The position numbers and the translations under genes were made by a program. Shown piece after piece: positions 16,943 to 25,285 of a stretch of DNA of 64,000 nucleotides. The notes beneath the pieces were generated by a model. It did no database searches. It saw nothing but the letters and a program-made list of their open reading frames with translations, and had not been told where the DNA came from. Positions within the stretch are counted from its first letter, which is position 1. Every line of letters begins with the position of its first letter. The stretch spans positions 1-64,000 of the forward strand of contig NZ_NCSM01000010.1 in the NCBI RefSeq assembly GCF_002224125.1. The letters are read 5' to 3'. This DNA is from Streptomyces sp. NBS 14/10. GTDB lineage: Bacteria > Actinomycetota > Actinomycetes > Streptomycetales > Streptomycetaceae.

Positions 16943-16969
16943 GGTTGCTGTCACCGTTGCTGTCAACGC
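16943..16969 (+). promoter_or_regulatory. Tandem GTTGCTGTCA(C/A)C repeats, right end of AICE-1
   Basis: GTTGCTGTCACC then GTTGCTGTCAAC lie directly after int, and the second overlaps the start of the attR repeat. They mirror 5250-5273 at the left end in reversed order. They are likely arm-type sites for Int or Xis; the binding partner is inferred. Confidence 0.55.
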
Positions 16970-17060
16970 ATACGCCAGAGGCCCCTTCCGATGATCGGAA
17001 GGGGCCTCTGAGCTGGGGCGCGCTCGGCAGGATTCGAACCTGCAACCTCTTGATCCGTAG
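16958..17060. repeat. attR of AICE-1
   Basis: This 103-base partner of 5063-5165 spans the terminator and the 3' portion of the intact tRNA-Arg. Identity with attL ends at base 17060, in the anticodon loop of the tRNA, which marks the edge of the recombined segment. Confidence 0.9.
16976..17010 (-). terminator. tRNA-Arg terminator
   Basis: CAGAGGCCCCTTCCG and its exact complement form a 15-bp stem with a five-base loop, just downstream of tRNA-Arg on the minus strand. A copy lies at 5081-5115 in attL. Confidence 0.8.
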
Positions 17061-17091
17061 TCAAGTGCTCTATCCGTTAAGCTACGAGCGC
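17019..17091 (-). tRNA. tRNA-Arg(ACG)
   Basis: The minus strand reads GCGCTCG for the 5' acceptor strand (17085-17091), an anticodon stem CTTGA/TCAAG with loop CTACGGA (anticodon ACG), a GGTTCGAAT T-loop and a matching CGAGCGC with discriminator G. Length is 73 bases. It is the integration target of AICE-1, which has restored its 3' end. Confidence 0.95.
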
Positions 17092-17331
17092 TTGGCTTCC
17101 CGGCGATCTTTCTTGCCGGTCGGCGTTGCGGGGACAACATTACATGACCTGCGGCGTCAGGCGAAATCCGTTTCCCTCACCCCCTCTGAACTGGGAAAAC
17201 TCCCTTTTGGCGGCCATCCGGAAGATCGGCGGGGAGCGTCTGCGCGCACGGCAAGAGAAGGCGTGGCGCTCATGGGACGCAGCCGCCGGATGATCACGGT
17301 GGGGGTTCACGAGAGTGGGGAATCGCAGCAG

Positions 17332-17355
17332 AGCCCCGGCCGTGGGGCCGGGGCT
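17332..17355 (-). terminator. Hairpin downstream of tRNA-Ser(GCT)
   Basis: AGCCCCGGCC (17332-17341) and GGCCGGGGCT (17346-17355) form a perfect 10-bp stem with a four-base loop, ten bases beyond the 3' end of tRNA-Ser. Confidence 0.75.
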
Positions 17356-17365
17356 CCGGTGAGTG

Positions 17366-17455
17366 CGGAGGCTCCGGGATTTGAACCCGGGATGGGGGGT
17401 TACCCCAAACCGCATTAGCAGTGCGGCGCCATAGACCAGACTAGGCGAAGCCTCC
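17366..17455 (-). tRNA. tRNA-Ser(GCT)
   Basis: The minus strand starts GGAGGCT and ends AGCCTCC with discriminator G. It has anticodon loop CTGCTAA (anticodon GCT) and a long variable arm (GGGGTAACCCCC), as expected for a type II serine tRNA of 90 bases. Confidence 0.93.
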
Positions 17456-17660
17456 ATGCACACCGAGCATATTCGCGCGAGCGAGATGCGGTGTGTGCAG
17501 ATGATGTCACAGCCCAGGGGGATGTCACCAATCGCCGCCTACGGTACTCGGCTGGCGGGGCGCATCGCAAAGCCCTTATGGCGGCGCAACGCGCACGACG
17601 GCGGCGCGTTAGAGGTGCAGGGGCAGTGTGCCCCGCTGTGATCACACCTGGAGCGCCCCC

Positions 17661-18113
17661 ATGCCCCTGCTGCACCGCCTTGCCGTCGCCGTCGTCACGG
17701 CGGCCGCCTCCGCCACCGCGATGAGCGCCACCGCCTGGGCGGCCGCGCCCGTGCCGCTGCCGATGCCGTATGACGACGGGGGCACCGATCACCTGATCGT
17801 GACCGTGTCGCGGAGCGGCGGTGCCGCGGACTCTGTCACGTACACGCTGGCGTGCCATCCCACGGGCGGGACACACCCGGCCGCGCACGGGGCGTGCGAT
17901 CAGCTGGACTCGGCGACGGTGTGGGGGAGGGATCCGTTCGCGCCCGTGCCGCCCGGGGCGATGTGCACGGGGCAGTACGGGGGGCCGGCCACCGCGCAGC
18001 TGCGCGGTCGTTGGGCGGGGCGGCCGGTGGACGCGGAGTTCTCGCGGGTCAATGGCTGCGAGATCGCCCGATGGGACAGATTTTCCGTTGTTTTGCGCCT
18101 TCCTGGGAGCTGA
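17661..18113 (+). CDS. SSI-family subtilisin inhibitor-like protein
   Basis: ATG 17661 follows GGAG. A Sec signal peptide (LLHRLAVAVVTAAASATAMSATAWA, cut near residue 29) leads to the inhibitor domain with the four conserved Cys (CHPTGGTHP, ACDQL, AMCTGQYGGP, NGCEIARW). SSI proteins are secreted dimers that block subtilisin- or trypsin-like proteases during aerial growth. By alignment with SSI (C-P-M/V-Y), the scissile bond here is C-T-Gly/Gln-Y, giving Gly at P1, whereas characterised members have Met, Lys or Arg. Protease preference is therefore doubtful. Total length is 150 aa, normal for the family. Confidence 0.88.
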   Translation: MPLLHRLAVAVVTAAASATAMSATAWAAAPVPLPMPYDDGGTDHLIVTVSRSGGAADSVTYTLACHPTGGTHPAAHGACDQLDSATVWGRDPFAPVPPGAMCTGQYGGPATAQLRGRWAGRPVDAEFSRVNGCEIARWDRFSVVLRLPGS

Positions 18114-18338
18114 CCTGGGGATTGACCAGGCCTGGGACAGAACGGCCGGAGAGCAGACCCAGGTGGTTTGTCCGGGCGTGCGCCGAGACGCGTACGTCGT
18201 GCTGCGACCTCCCTCTCATCTACCGCCGCGTCCGCCCCCGCTGCCCGTAGACTTCCCTGAGGACACTCCACGGACGGGGCGGCACAACGACCGCGAGTGT
18301 CGGGGCAAGGTGCGGTACATCAGGGAGGAAGCGTCGTC

Positions 18339-21300
18339 GTGAGCAGCAGGCCATCCCGAGGCGCTGCTCGCCTCGCAGCCATACTCGACGCCCTTCCCGA
18401 CGCACTGCTGCTGGTCAACTGCAACGGCACGGTCGTCAACGCCAACCACATCGCGCTCGAGACCTTTGAGGTGCCGGGAACAGCGCTGGTCGGCCGTGGT
18501 CTGCTGGATCTTCTCCCCTCCTTCGACTCCAATCGCATTCCGGGCTCGATGCGCCGCCCCGGCGACGAGGACGAGGGCGGTCGCACCAAGCCGACGCGGA
18601 TGATCGCGCGGCGCACCGACGGCATGCAGTTCCCCGTCGAGGTCACCAGCGCCAACCTGGAGGACGGCAAGACCCCTTACGCCGACCAGTACAGCTACAC
18701 CGGCGACGAACTGCTGATGATCGTCGTGCGCGACCTGACCGGGACGCTCGACACAGAGGCCGAGCTCGCCCGCCAGCAGCGCCAGACCGAGATGATTCTG
18801 CGCGCGGCGGCGGAGGGCGTGGTCGGCGTGGACACCGAGGGCAAGGTGGTCCTCGTCAACCCGTCCGCGGCGCAGATCCTCGGCTACCGGGCCAGTGACC
18901 TGGGCGGTCAGGAGCTTCATCCTCTTGTACACCACTCGCGCCCGGACGGTTCCCCTCTGCCGTACGAGGAGTCCCCGCTCACCGAGACCCTGCGCTCCGG
19001 CCGTAAGTACCGGGTGCGCGGCCAGGTGCTGTGGGCGAAGGACGGCAGCCCCGTACCGGTCGACCTGACGACCGCGCCCGTGCGGGACGGGGAGCAGCTG
19101 GTCGGCGCGGTGATGACCTTCACCGACCGGCGGCCCGAGGAAACCCTCGCGGCGACCCACGCGGAAGAGGTCGAAAACCTCACGGCCAAGCACGCGAAGG
19201 AGCTGGAAAAGCTCACCGCGCGCCACACGGAGGAGCAGAAGAAGCTCACGGCGCAGCTCGCCAAGGAGCGGAAGGAACTCACCGCGCAGCTCACCCGCGA
19301 GCGGGAGGCGCACACCGAGCGGTACGACGCGCTGGCCGCTCGCAACGCCCAGCTGCTCGCCGTCCTCGACCAGTCGCTGCGCGGCCCGTTGGTGGAGCTG
19401 CGCGGCGAGCTCGGCGTGCTCGCCGACGACCCGGCCGGGCAGCTGTGGCCCGAGGCCAACCAGATCCTGCACCACCTCGCCGCCGGGTACACCCGGATGA
19501 CCACGCTGGTGGACAACGTCCTGAGCTACCAGCAACTCGACTCGGGCGACGAGGAGTTCACCCGGCACGCGGTCTCGATGGACGAGGTCGTCGCGGACGG
19601 CGTCGAGGGCGCGGTCGAGCTGATCGGCCCCGGGCGGGCGCAGTTCGCCGTGCACGCGCCGCCGATCGAGGCCGAGGTGGACGCGGAGCGGCTGGCGCAG
19701 GCGCTGGCGCACCTGATCGCGGACGTGGCGGGGGTCGACTCCACCGGCAAGGCGGCCGGGGGCCCGGGCGGCGCGACGGGCGACTCGACCATCGTGGTCG
19801 CGGCGGCGCAGCGCGGCGATGTCGTACGGATCGAGGTGCGCGGGCCGTACGCGGGCGGCGATCCCGTACACGAGCCGATCGTCCGCGGGATCGTGCGGCG
19901 GCACGGGGGCGTGCTGCAGACGCATGAGATGCCGGGCATGGGCGGGCATGCCTACGTCCTCGAGGTGCCGATCTCCGCGGCCGCCGCCGCCCAGGCGGAC
20001 CAGACGGCCCAGGCCGAGAGCGCCGCAGGGGCGTCGGGGCGTACGTCCGGCCGGGGCACCGGCGCCGGGAACACCGGTGCGGGCTCCGGTCCGGGCTCCG
20101 GTGCAGGCTCCACGGCCGGCCAGGGCGGGACGAACGGCACGGGCACCGGCCAGACCCCGACCGGACCGACCGGACGGCGCGCACGGCGCGGCCCGGCCGG
20201 AGCGGCCGCAGGCGGAACCAACGGGGCCGGTACGAACGGCTCCGGTACGAACGCCGCGGGTACGAACGGCGCCGGGACCGACGGAAGCGGTGCCAACGGG
20301 GGTGCGGACGGACAGCCCCCCGCGCGCGGCGCCGACCCGCGTACGCCCAGCACCCAGGGCGCCGGTCACCGCGGCGCGCACGCCGGTTCCGTGCCCGCGG
20401 GGCCCGCGGCGCCCGCGCCCGACGGCGACGACACCACCCCGGGGCAGCCGGCCGCGGCCGGGGAACCGCAGCCGACCGGGCGCCGGCGCGCCCGCCGCCA
20501 CCCCGACGAGGAACAGCAGCCGGCGGTCGCGAACGCGAACGCCCAAACCGACGGCCAGGGTTCGGGGGCCCATCGCCATGCCCGCGGCGCCGGCCCACAG
20601 GCCGGCCCACAGGCCGGCCCCCAGGCCGGTCGGCAACCCGGCCCCCAGCCCGGTCAGCAAGCCAACCCGCAGCCCGGTCCCCAGCCCGCCGCGATGGGGC
20701 CGGTGCCGCCGCAGGGCATGGCCGGGCAGCCGTCGCCCCCCGCCGGGAGGCGGGCCCGTCGCGGCGCCCCGGCCGAGGCCGGACAGGGGCGGGCCGCCCT
20801 CGCGCTGCCGCCCGCGGCGGCCGACGGCGCCCCGCCGGCCGGCGGCCGACCCGGCGCTCCCGGCCCCGGCACGCCCCCGCCCGCCCAGGGCGGATCGGCT
20901 ATGCCCGCCCTCTCCGCCGCACGCACCCCCGACCAACAGCAGCAGACCAACTGGGAGCAGCCCCCGAGCGGCGCGAACGCGGGCCCCGGCCCGCTGCCCC
21001 CTGCCCAGCCGGCCGCCCAGCCCGCCGCCCAGCCCGCCGGACGACGGCGGACCCGGCGCGCACTCGCCGAAGCGCCCGGGCGAGCCGAGGCCGATGAGGC
21101 GCAGCCGCAACCCCAGCCCCAAGCTCAACCCCAGCCACAGCCCGCGGGTGACCCGGTCGGCGGCCGGTCCCCGTTCGCGCTGCCGCCCGCGGCGGCCGAC
21201 CGGACCCCGCAGTCCGCGCTGCCGCCGGAGCTCGGGCCCGTGGGCCTCGTCCCCGCACAGCACGGAGCACGGGACCCGCGCGGAGGCGCCCCTCAAGCCG

Positions 21301-22973
21301 CCCAAGCAGCCCAAGGCAGCCACGGCGGGCACAGCGGGCACGGCGCCCAGGCCACCCAAGGCGGCGCGCCCGTACCAAGCAGGGGCGGCGGCCTCGCCGT
21401 ACGCGGCGGCCCCGTACCGCCCAACGCCGGTCGGCCGTCCGGCGGATGGCCGGCCGCCCCCGGTCCCGGCACGCCCCCGCCCGCCCAAGGCGGTTCGGCC
21501 TTGCCCGCCCTCCCCGCCGCACGCACCCCCGACCAACAGCAGCAGAACGACTGGGCCCAGCCCCCGAGCGGCCAGGCCGCGCCGGACGGCCCGTACGACA
21601 CGGACGAGGGTCCGTACGACGCCTACGACGCGGGCGAGATGGACGACGCCCCGCAGCCCACCGGGCGGCGGCGGGCCCGGCGGCCGTTGGCCGACGAGCA
21701 GTCGGCGCCCGGCGGGATGCCCGCCATGGAAGAGGGCGCGCCGCAGCCGGGCCCCTGGCCGGGCGCCCCCGCGCAGCCCCAGCCCCAGCCCTTGCCGCAA
21801 CCCCAGCGCCGGCCACAGCAGTTGCCCGCCGAGGCCGGGCCGGGCCCCGATGCCTCACAGGGGCGCGCGATCAGCGTGCGGACCCTGGGGCAGGGCGTGC
21901 CGTTCGCGCAGCAGGTCTCGGAGCAGCACCCGCACCACCCGCAGGGCCAGCCCCAGACGCCGTCCGGCGGCACGGCCTCGGCCGGGGCCTTGGGCAGGCG
22001 GCGCAAGCTGGCGGCCCGGCCCGACCCGGCGGCCCCGGCCGCCTCGGCCGAGCTCGAACCGGCCGGCCGCGCCCAGCCGCGCCCCCAGCAGGGACCTGGA
22101 CCGGGGCGTCCCGGCTCGCCCCAGACCGGGGGCCGCGCCTTCGCGATCGGCGCGCCCGACGAGGGCGCCGAGGGCCCGGAGCCGCTGGACGGGCCGAACG
22201 GCGCCATCGAGATCGTCGACGACCGCACCCCGCCGCCCGACGACGAGCTGCCGCCCGAGCCTCTGGACAACCCGCGCCGGCTGCTCGTATGGCCCGCGCC
22301 GGACATGTCCACGCAGCAGGCGCTCAGCGACCGCGGCTACCGTCCGGTGATCGTGCACTCGCGCGAGGAGGTGGACGCGCAGATCGCGGCGTACCCGGCC
22401 GCGCTGTTCGTCGACCCGCTGACCGGGCCGATCACCCGTACGGCGCTGCAGTCGCTGCGTACCGCGGCGGTCGCCGCCGAGGTGCCGGTGCTGGTGACGG
22501 CGGGGCTCGGCCAGGCGTCGCGCGAGGCGGCGTACGGGGCCGACCCGGCCGTCCTGTTCAAGGCGCTCGCCCCGCGCGACAGCGAACAGCACCCGCCGCG
22601 GGTCCTGCTGATCGAGGAGCACCAGCCGATCTCCGAGGCGCTGACGGCGACGCTGGAGCGGCGCGGTATGCAGGTCGCGAGGGCGGCGACGGACGCGGAC
22701 GCGGTGGCGCTCGCCGCGCAGATGCGGCCGAATCTGGTGGTCATGGACCTGATGCAGGTGCGCCGCCGCCGGGCCGGGATCGTGGACTGGCTGCGCGGGA
22801 ACGGGCTGCTCAACCGCACCCCGCTGGTCGTCTACACCTCCGCCGACATCGATCCGGCCAACCTGTCGCGGCTGAGCTCGGGCGAGACCGTGCTGTTCCT
22901 CGCGGAGCGCTCGACGAGCGCGGAGGTGCAGGGGCGGATCGTGGATCTGCTGGCCAAGATCGGCAACAACTGA
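18339..22973 (+). CDS. Giant PAS-kinase-like/receiver hybrid protein with disordered linker
   Basis: GTG 18339 follows GGGAGGAA. The 1544-residue protein has two PAS domains (about 10-110 and 145-265), a charged coiled coil (269-342), a HisKA-like helix pair where the usual H-E-x-x-T-P reads SLRGPLVEL and so lacks the phospho-acceptor His, and a reduced HATPase fold (about 440-545). About 750 Pro/Gly/Gln/Ala-rich residues follow, with six GRR(R)xRR motifs. Two receiver-like domains end the protein (about 1310-1410 and 1418-1540), the second keeping VVMDL. It looks like a sensory scaffold rather than an active kinase. Its relatives in Streptomyces are annotated as sensor kinases. Confidence 0.75.
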   Translation: MSSRPSRGAARLAAILDALPDALLLVNCNGTVVNANHIALETFEVPGTALVGRGLLDLLPSFDSNRIPGSMRRPGDEDEGGRTKPTRMIARRTDGMQFPVEVTSANLEDGKTPYADQYSYTGDELLMIVVRDLTGTLDTEAELARQQRQTEMILRAAAEGVVGVDTEGKVVLVNPSAAQILGYRASDLGGQELHPLVHHSRPDGSPLPYEESPLTETLRSGRKYRVRGQVLWAKDGSPVPVDLTTAPVRDGEQLVGAVMTFTDRRPEETLAATHAEEVENLTAKHAKELEKLTARHTEEQKKLTAQLAKERKELTAQLTREREAHTERYDALAARNAQLLAVLDQSLRGPLVELRGELGVLADDPAGQLWPEANQILHHLAAGYTRMTTLVDNVLSYQQLDSGDEEFTRHAVSMDEVVADGVEGAVELIGPGRAQFAVHAPPIEAEVDAERLAQALAHLIADVAGVDSTGKAAGGPGGATGDSTIVVAAAQRGDVVRIEVRGPYAGGDPVHEPIVRGIVRRHGGVLQTHEMPGMGGHAYVLEVPISAAAAAQADQTAQAESAAGASGRTSGRGTGAGNTGAGSGPGSGAGSTAGQGGTNGTGTGQTPTGPTGRRARRGPAGAAAGGTNGAGTNGSGTNAAGTNGAGTDGSGANGGADGQPPARGADPRTPSTQGAGHRGAHAGSVPAGPAAPAPDGDDTTPGQPAAAGEPQPTGRRRARRHPDEEQQPAVANANAQTDGQGSGAHRHARGAGPQAGPQAGPQAGRQPGPQPGQQANPQPGPQPAAMGPVPPQGMAGQPSPPAGRRARRGAPAEAGQGRAALALPPAAADGAPPAGGRPGAPGPGTPPPAQGGSAMPALSAARTPDQQQQTNWEQPPSGANAGPGPLPPAQPAAQPAAQPAGRRRTRRALAEAPGRAEADEAQPQPQPQAQPQPQPAGDPVGGRSPFALPPAAADRTPQSALPPELGPVGLVPAQHGARDPRGGAPQAAQAAQGSHGGHSGHGAQATQGGAPVPSRGGGLAVRGGPVPPNAGRPSGGWPAAPGPGTPPPAQGGSALPALPAARTPDQQQQNDWAQPPSGQAAPDGPYDTDEGPYDAYDAGEMDDAPQPTGRRRARRPLADEQSAPGGMPAMEEGAPQPGPWPGAPAQPQPQPLPQPQRRPQQLPAEAGPGPDASQGRAISVRTLGQGVPFAQQVSEQHPHHPQGQPQTPSGGTASAGALGRRRKLAARPDPAAPAASAELEPAGRAQPRPQQGPGPGRPGSPQTGGRAFAIGAPDEGAEGPEPLDGPNGAIEIVDDRTPPPDDELPPEPLDNPRRLLVWPAPDMSTQQALSDRGYRPVIVHSREEVDAQIAAYPAALFVDPLTGPITRTALQSLRTAAVAAEVPVLVTAGLGQASREAAYGADPAVLFKALAPRDSEQHPPRVLLIEEHQPISEALTATLERRGMQVARAATDADAVALAAQMRPNLVVMDLMQVRRRRAGIVDWLRGNGLLNRTPLVVYTSADIDPANLSRLSSGETVLFLAERSTSAEVQGRIVDLLAKIGNN
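20860..20972 (+). repeat. Internal duplication in hybrid sensor gene, copy 1
   Basis: This 113-base block recurs at 21460-21572, exactly 600 bases later, with few differences. Both encode a PGPGTPPPAQGGSA ... ARTPDQQQQ ... QPPSG segment in the disordered linker, so the linker grew by duplication. Confidence 0.85.
21460..21572 (+). repeat. Internal duplication in hybrid sensor gene, copy 2
   Basis: Second copy of the 113-base block at 20860-20972. The changes are mainly synonymous or conservative (AMPALS to ALPALP), which fits selection to keep the peptide. Confidence 0.85.
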
Positions 22974-23064
22974 GTCCGTGCCGCCGTGGCCGCCGCCCCG
23001 GCCAGTCCACTCCGGGCTGGCTGGTGGGCGGCGTTATGAACCGGGCGGGTTATGACCAGGGCCG

Positions 23065-23661
23065 TTATGACCCGTCCGTGCCGGTGAGGCGTCGGACGGC
23101 CGTACGGAGCGATTCGCGCAGCTGTGCCGCGTCCTCCTCCGTCTCGCCGACGAGCAGATTGCGGAACTGCGACACGGCGACGGGCCAGCCCGCCAGCGCG
23201 CTGATGATGAACACCAGGTGCTCCGGTGGGAGGTACCGCTCGATCGCGCCCTTCTCCTGCGCGGCGGCGAAGGCGGCTGCCTTCGCGGCGTAGTACTCCC
23301 GGCGCTCCTGTTCGCGCTGGACCTCGAAACCGCCGCTTCCGTACTCCAGGCCCTCCCAGAGCATCAGCCGCAGCAACTCGGGGCGCGCGGCGTGGTAGGC
23401 CATCAGCCGGTCCAGATAGCCGTCCGGGTTCTCGGGGTCGGGCGGGACCGCGGCCGCGAGGTCCAGCATGGCGTGTTGGACCACCTGCCTGAACAGCTCG
23501 GCCTTGTCGCCGAAGTAGGCGTAGATGAGCTGCTTGTTGGCCTTCGCCTCGCGGGCGATGCGATCGATGCGGGCGCCCGCGATGCCGTGGGCGGCGAACT
23601 CCGCGGTGGCCGCCGCGAAGATCCGGGCTTTGGTCGCCTCCGCGTCCCTTGTCGATGCCAT
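23065..23661 (-). CDS. TetR-family repressor of the divergent MFS gene
   Basis: ATG 23661 gives a 198-residue TetR protein. The HTH is at residues 10-50 (TKARIFAAATAEFAAHGIAGARIDRIAREAKANKQLIYAYFGDK), followed by a helical ligand domain with many aromatic residues. It is divergent from an MFS transporter across 123 bases holding two related dyads. The pair and its neighbours match the arrangement I recall for S. coelicolor SCO4008 (TetR) and SCO4007 (MFS). It probably represses the transporter until a hydrophobic drug-like ligand binds. Confidence 0.88.
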   Translation of the reverse strand: MASTRDAEATKARIFAAATAEFAAHGIAGARIDRIAREAKANKQLIYAYFGDKAELFRQVVQHAMLDLAAAVPPDPENPDGYLDRLMAYHAARPELLRLMLWEGLEYGSGGFEVQREQERREYYAAKAAAFAAAQEKGAIERYLPPEHLVFIISALAGWPVAVSQFRNLLVGETEEDAAQLRESLRTAVRRLTGTDGS

Positions 23662-23670
23662 GGAGCCAGA

Positions 23671-23736
23671 GTAACCAACTATCTGGTTGACAAGGTCCCC
23701 CTGGACCCGCAGACTCACAACCAACCAGTTAGTTAC
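23671..23736. promoter_or_regulatory. TetR operators in the divergent promoter
   Basis: GTAACCAACTATCTGGTTGACA (read in two parts, 23671-23692) and AACCAAC-CA-GTTAGTT (23719-23735) carry inverted copies of AACTAnCTGGTTG. TTGACA at 23687-23692 is a likely -35 box inside the first dyad. A TetR dimer here would shut off both genes. Confidence 0.7.
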
Positions 23737-23784
23737 TAGCCGGGTACCCAGCCCGGAACGAGCCCCGCGCGGAGGTTTACAGCG

Positions 23785-25095
23785 ATGACGGGTACGAATA
23801 CGGTCACACCGACCGCGCCCGGTCACCCCACCAGCAGCGGCGCCGGGAGGCGCGGCCCTGCCCATACCCGTACCCGCACCTGGCGCGACGGCCCGCCCAC
23901 CGGCGTGTTCCTCGCGGTCGTCGCCCTGTGCACCGCTGTGACCGCCGCCAACATCTACCTCGCCGCGCCGCTTCTCAACCTCATCGCCCGCGACCTCGGC
24001 GTCGCCCCGTCGGCCGCCGGGTGGATCGCCTCCGTCGCCCAGCTCGGCTACGCGGCCGGGCTGCTGCTCTTCGCACCCCTCGGCGACACCGCCGACCGCC
24101 GCCGCCTGGTCGGCGCGCTGTCCGTCGCGGCGGCCGCGGCCCTGGTCGTCGCGGGGCTGGCGCCGGGGCTGCCCGCGCTCGGTGCCGCCGTGTTCGCGGC
24201 CAGCGCCGCCACGGTCGTACCGCAGCTGCTGGTGCCGCTCGTCGCCGAACGCGCCCCCGCCGCGCGGCGCGGTCGCCACCTCGGCGTCGTCGTCGCGGGG
24301 CTGTTCGCCGGAGTGGTCGCGGCCCGGGTGCTGGGCGGGCTCGCCGGACAGGCGTACGGCTGGCGCGCGGTCTTCCTCGGCGCGGCGGGCCTCACCGCGC
24401 TCATCGGCCTGGCGACCGCCGTACTGCTGCCCGCCGAGACCCGGCCGCGGACGAAGACCGACCCGCTGGCGGCCCTCAAGGGCATCGCGCGAGTGCCTCG
24501 GGTGCTGGCCGCCTCCGCCGAGCTGCGGAGCGCATGTCTGCGGCAGGCCGGGATGTACGGGGCGTGGAGCGCCCTGTGGACGGCCCTGGCCCTGCTGCTC
24601 ACCGGGCCCGGTTACGGGATGTCCACGGGTGCGGCCGGGCTGTTCGGCCTCTTCGGGCTGACCGCGACCGCCGTGGGGCCGCTGGCCGGCGGGCTGGTGG
24701 ACCGGTTCGGGGTGGCCCGGGTGGTCGGCTTCGCGTATGTGCTCGCCGCCGTCTCCGTACCGCTGTTCTGGCTCGGCGGCTCGTGGATCTGGGCGCTGTG
24801 CGCGGCGGCCGTGCTGCTGCACGCGGGGCTGATGGCGGGACAGGTGGCCAACCAGACCCGGGCCCTGACCGCGACCGCCTCGCCGGCCACGGCCAACACC
24901 GCTTATATCGTCGCGGCGTTCATCGGCGGAGCGGCCGCCTCCGCGCTCGCCGCGCCGGCGTTCGGGCACTGGGGCTGGAGCGGGGTGTGCGCCGTCGCCG
25001 CCTGCTGGCTGGCCCTGGGCTGGCTCGGCGCCGCCGGGCGCCCCGGCCGTGTCACCCGTGTCGCCCGGACTGCCCGTGCCGCCCGTACGCGCTGA
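23785..25095 (+). CDS. MFS transporter, drug-efflux type
   Basis: ATG 23785 begins a 436-residue protein with about 12 membrane helices. The first is VFLAVVALCTAVTAANIYLAAPLL, and the loop LFAPLGDTADRRRLVGAL is the MFS motif A (G-x-x-x-D-R). Length and pattern fit the proton-driven efflux families. Control by the divergent TetR protein is strongly suggested by the operator-filled gap. The substrate is unknown, probably a cationic or amphiphilic compound if it matches SCO4007. Confidence 0.88.
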   Translation: MTGTNTVTPTAPGHPTSSGAGRRGPAHTRTRTWRDGPPTGVFLAVVALCTAVTAANIYLAAPLLNLIARDLGVAPSAAGWIASVAQLGYAAGLLLFAPLGDTADRRRLVGALSVAAAAALVVAGLAPGLPALGAAVFAASAATVVPQLLVPLVAERAPAARRGRHLGVVVAGLFAGVVAARVLGGLAGQAYGWRAVFLGAAGLTALIGLATAVLLPAETRPRTKTDPLAALKGIARVPRVLAASAELRSACLRQAGMYGAWSALWTALALLLTGPGYGMSTGAAGLFGLFGLTATAVGPLAGGLVDRFGVARVVGFAYVLAAVSVPLFWLGGSWIWALCAAAVLLHAGLMAGQVANQTRALTATASPATANTAYIVAAFIGGAAASALAAPAFGHWGWSGVCAVAACWLALGWLGAAGRPGRVTRVARTARAARTR

Positions 25096-25240
25096 ATGCT
25101 TTCGGGCGCATCGGGGCCTGCAGGGGGCGCGGCTGGTCATCCGCGCCCCCCTGTCGGCCGTCCGACCGAGCCGCGTCACGTTCGGCCCGGGCAGCCGGGT
25201 GAGACGGGTCGGGGCAGGCCGGGTACGACGGATCGGAGCA

Positions 25241-25285
25241 GGTCAGGTCAGGTCAGGTCAGGTCAGGTCAGGTCAGGTCAGGTCA
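25241..25285. repeat. Pentanucleotide tandem repeat GGTCA x9
   Basis: Nine perfect GGTCA units. The stop codon of the minus-strand acyl-CoA ligase (25278-25280) lies inside the last units, so the array begins at the very end of the gene. Slippage here could alter copy number without changing much of the protein. Confidence 0.95.

Larger units (their letters stand above)
5166..17060 (+). mobile_element. AICE-1: pSAM2-like integrative conjugative element in tRNA-Arg(ACG)
   Basis: The element is about 11.9 kb between the 103-base repeats. It carries the full set expected of a pSAM2-type AICE: integrase and excisionase next to the intact tRNA, a rolling-circle-type initiator (RepSA-like), a single FtsK/TraB transfer ATPase, a DUF2637 spread protein, a GntR repressor (KorSA-like) and a Nudix protein (Pif-like). 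No broken core gene is visible, so it may still be mobile. Order from left: accessory and regulatory genes, transfer, replication, xis, int. Confidence 0.9.

Noticed and set aside
18216..21800. Minus-strand open frame of 1194 codons
   Set aside because: It lies entirely antisense to the PAS/receiver hybrid gene, its product is Gly/Arg/Ala low-complexity, and it has no domain. It results from the G+C-rich third positions of the real gene.
23065..25179. Minus-strand frame extended to 704 codons through the MFS gene
   Set aside because: Only the last 198 codons form the TetR protein starting at 23661. The upstream part is antisense to the transporter.
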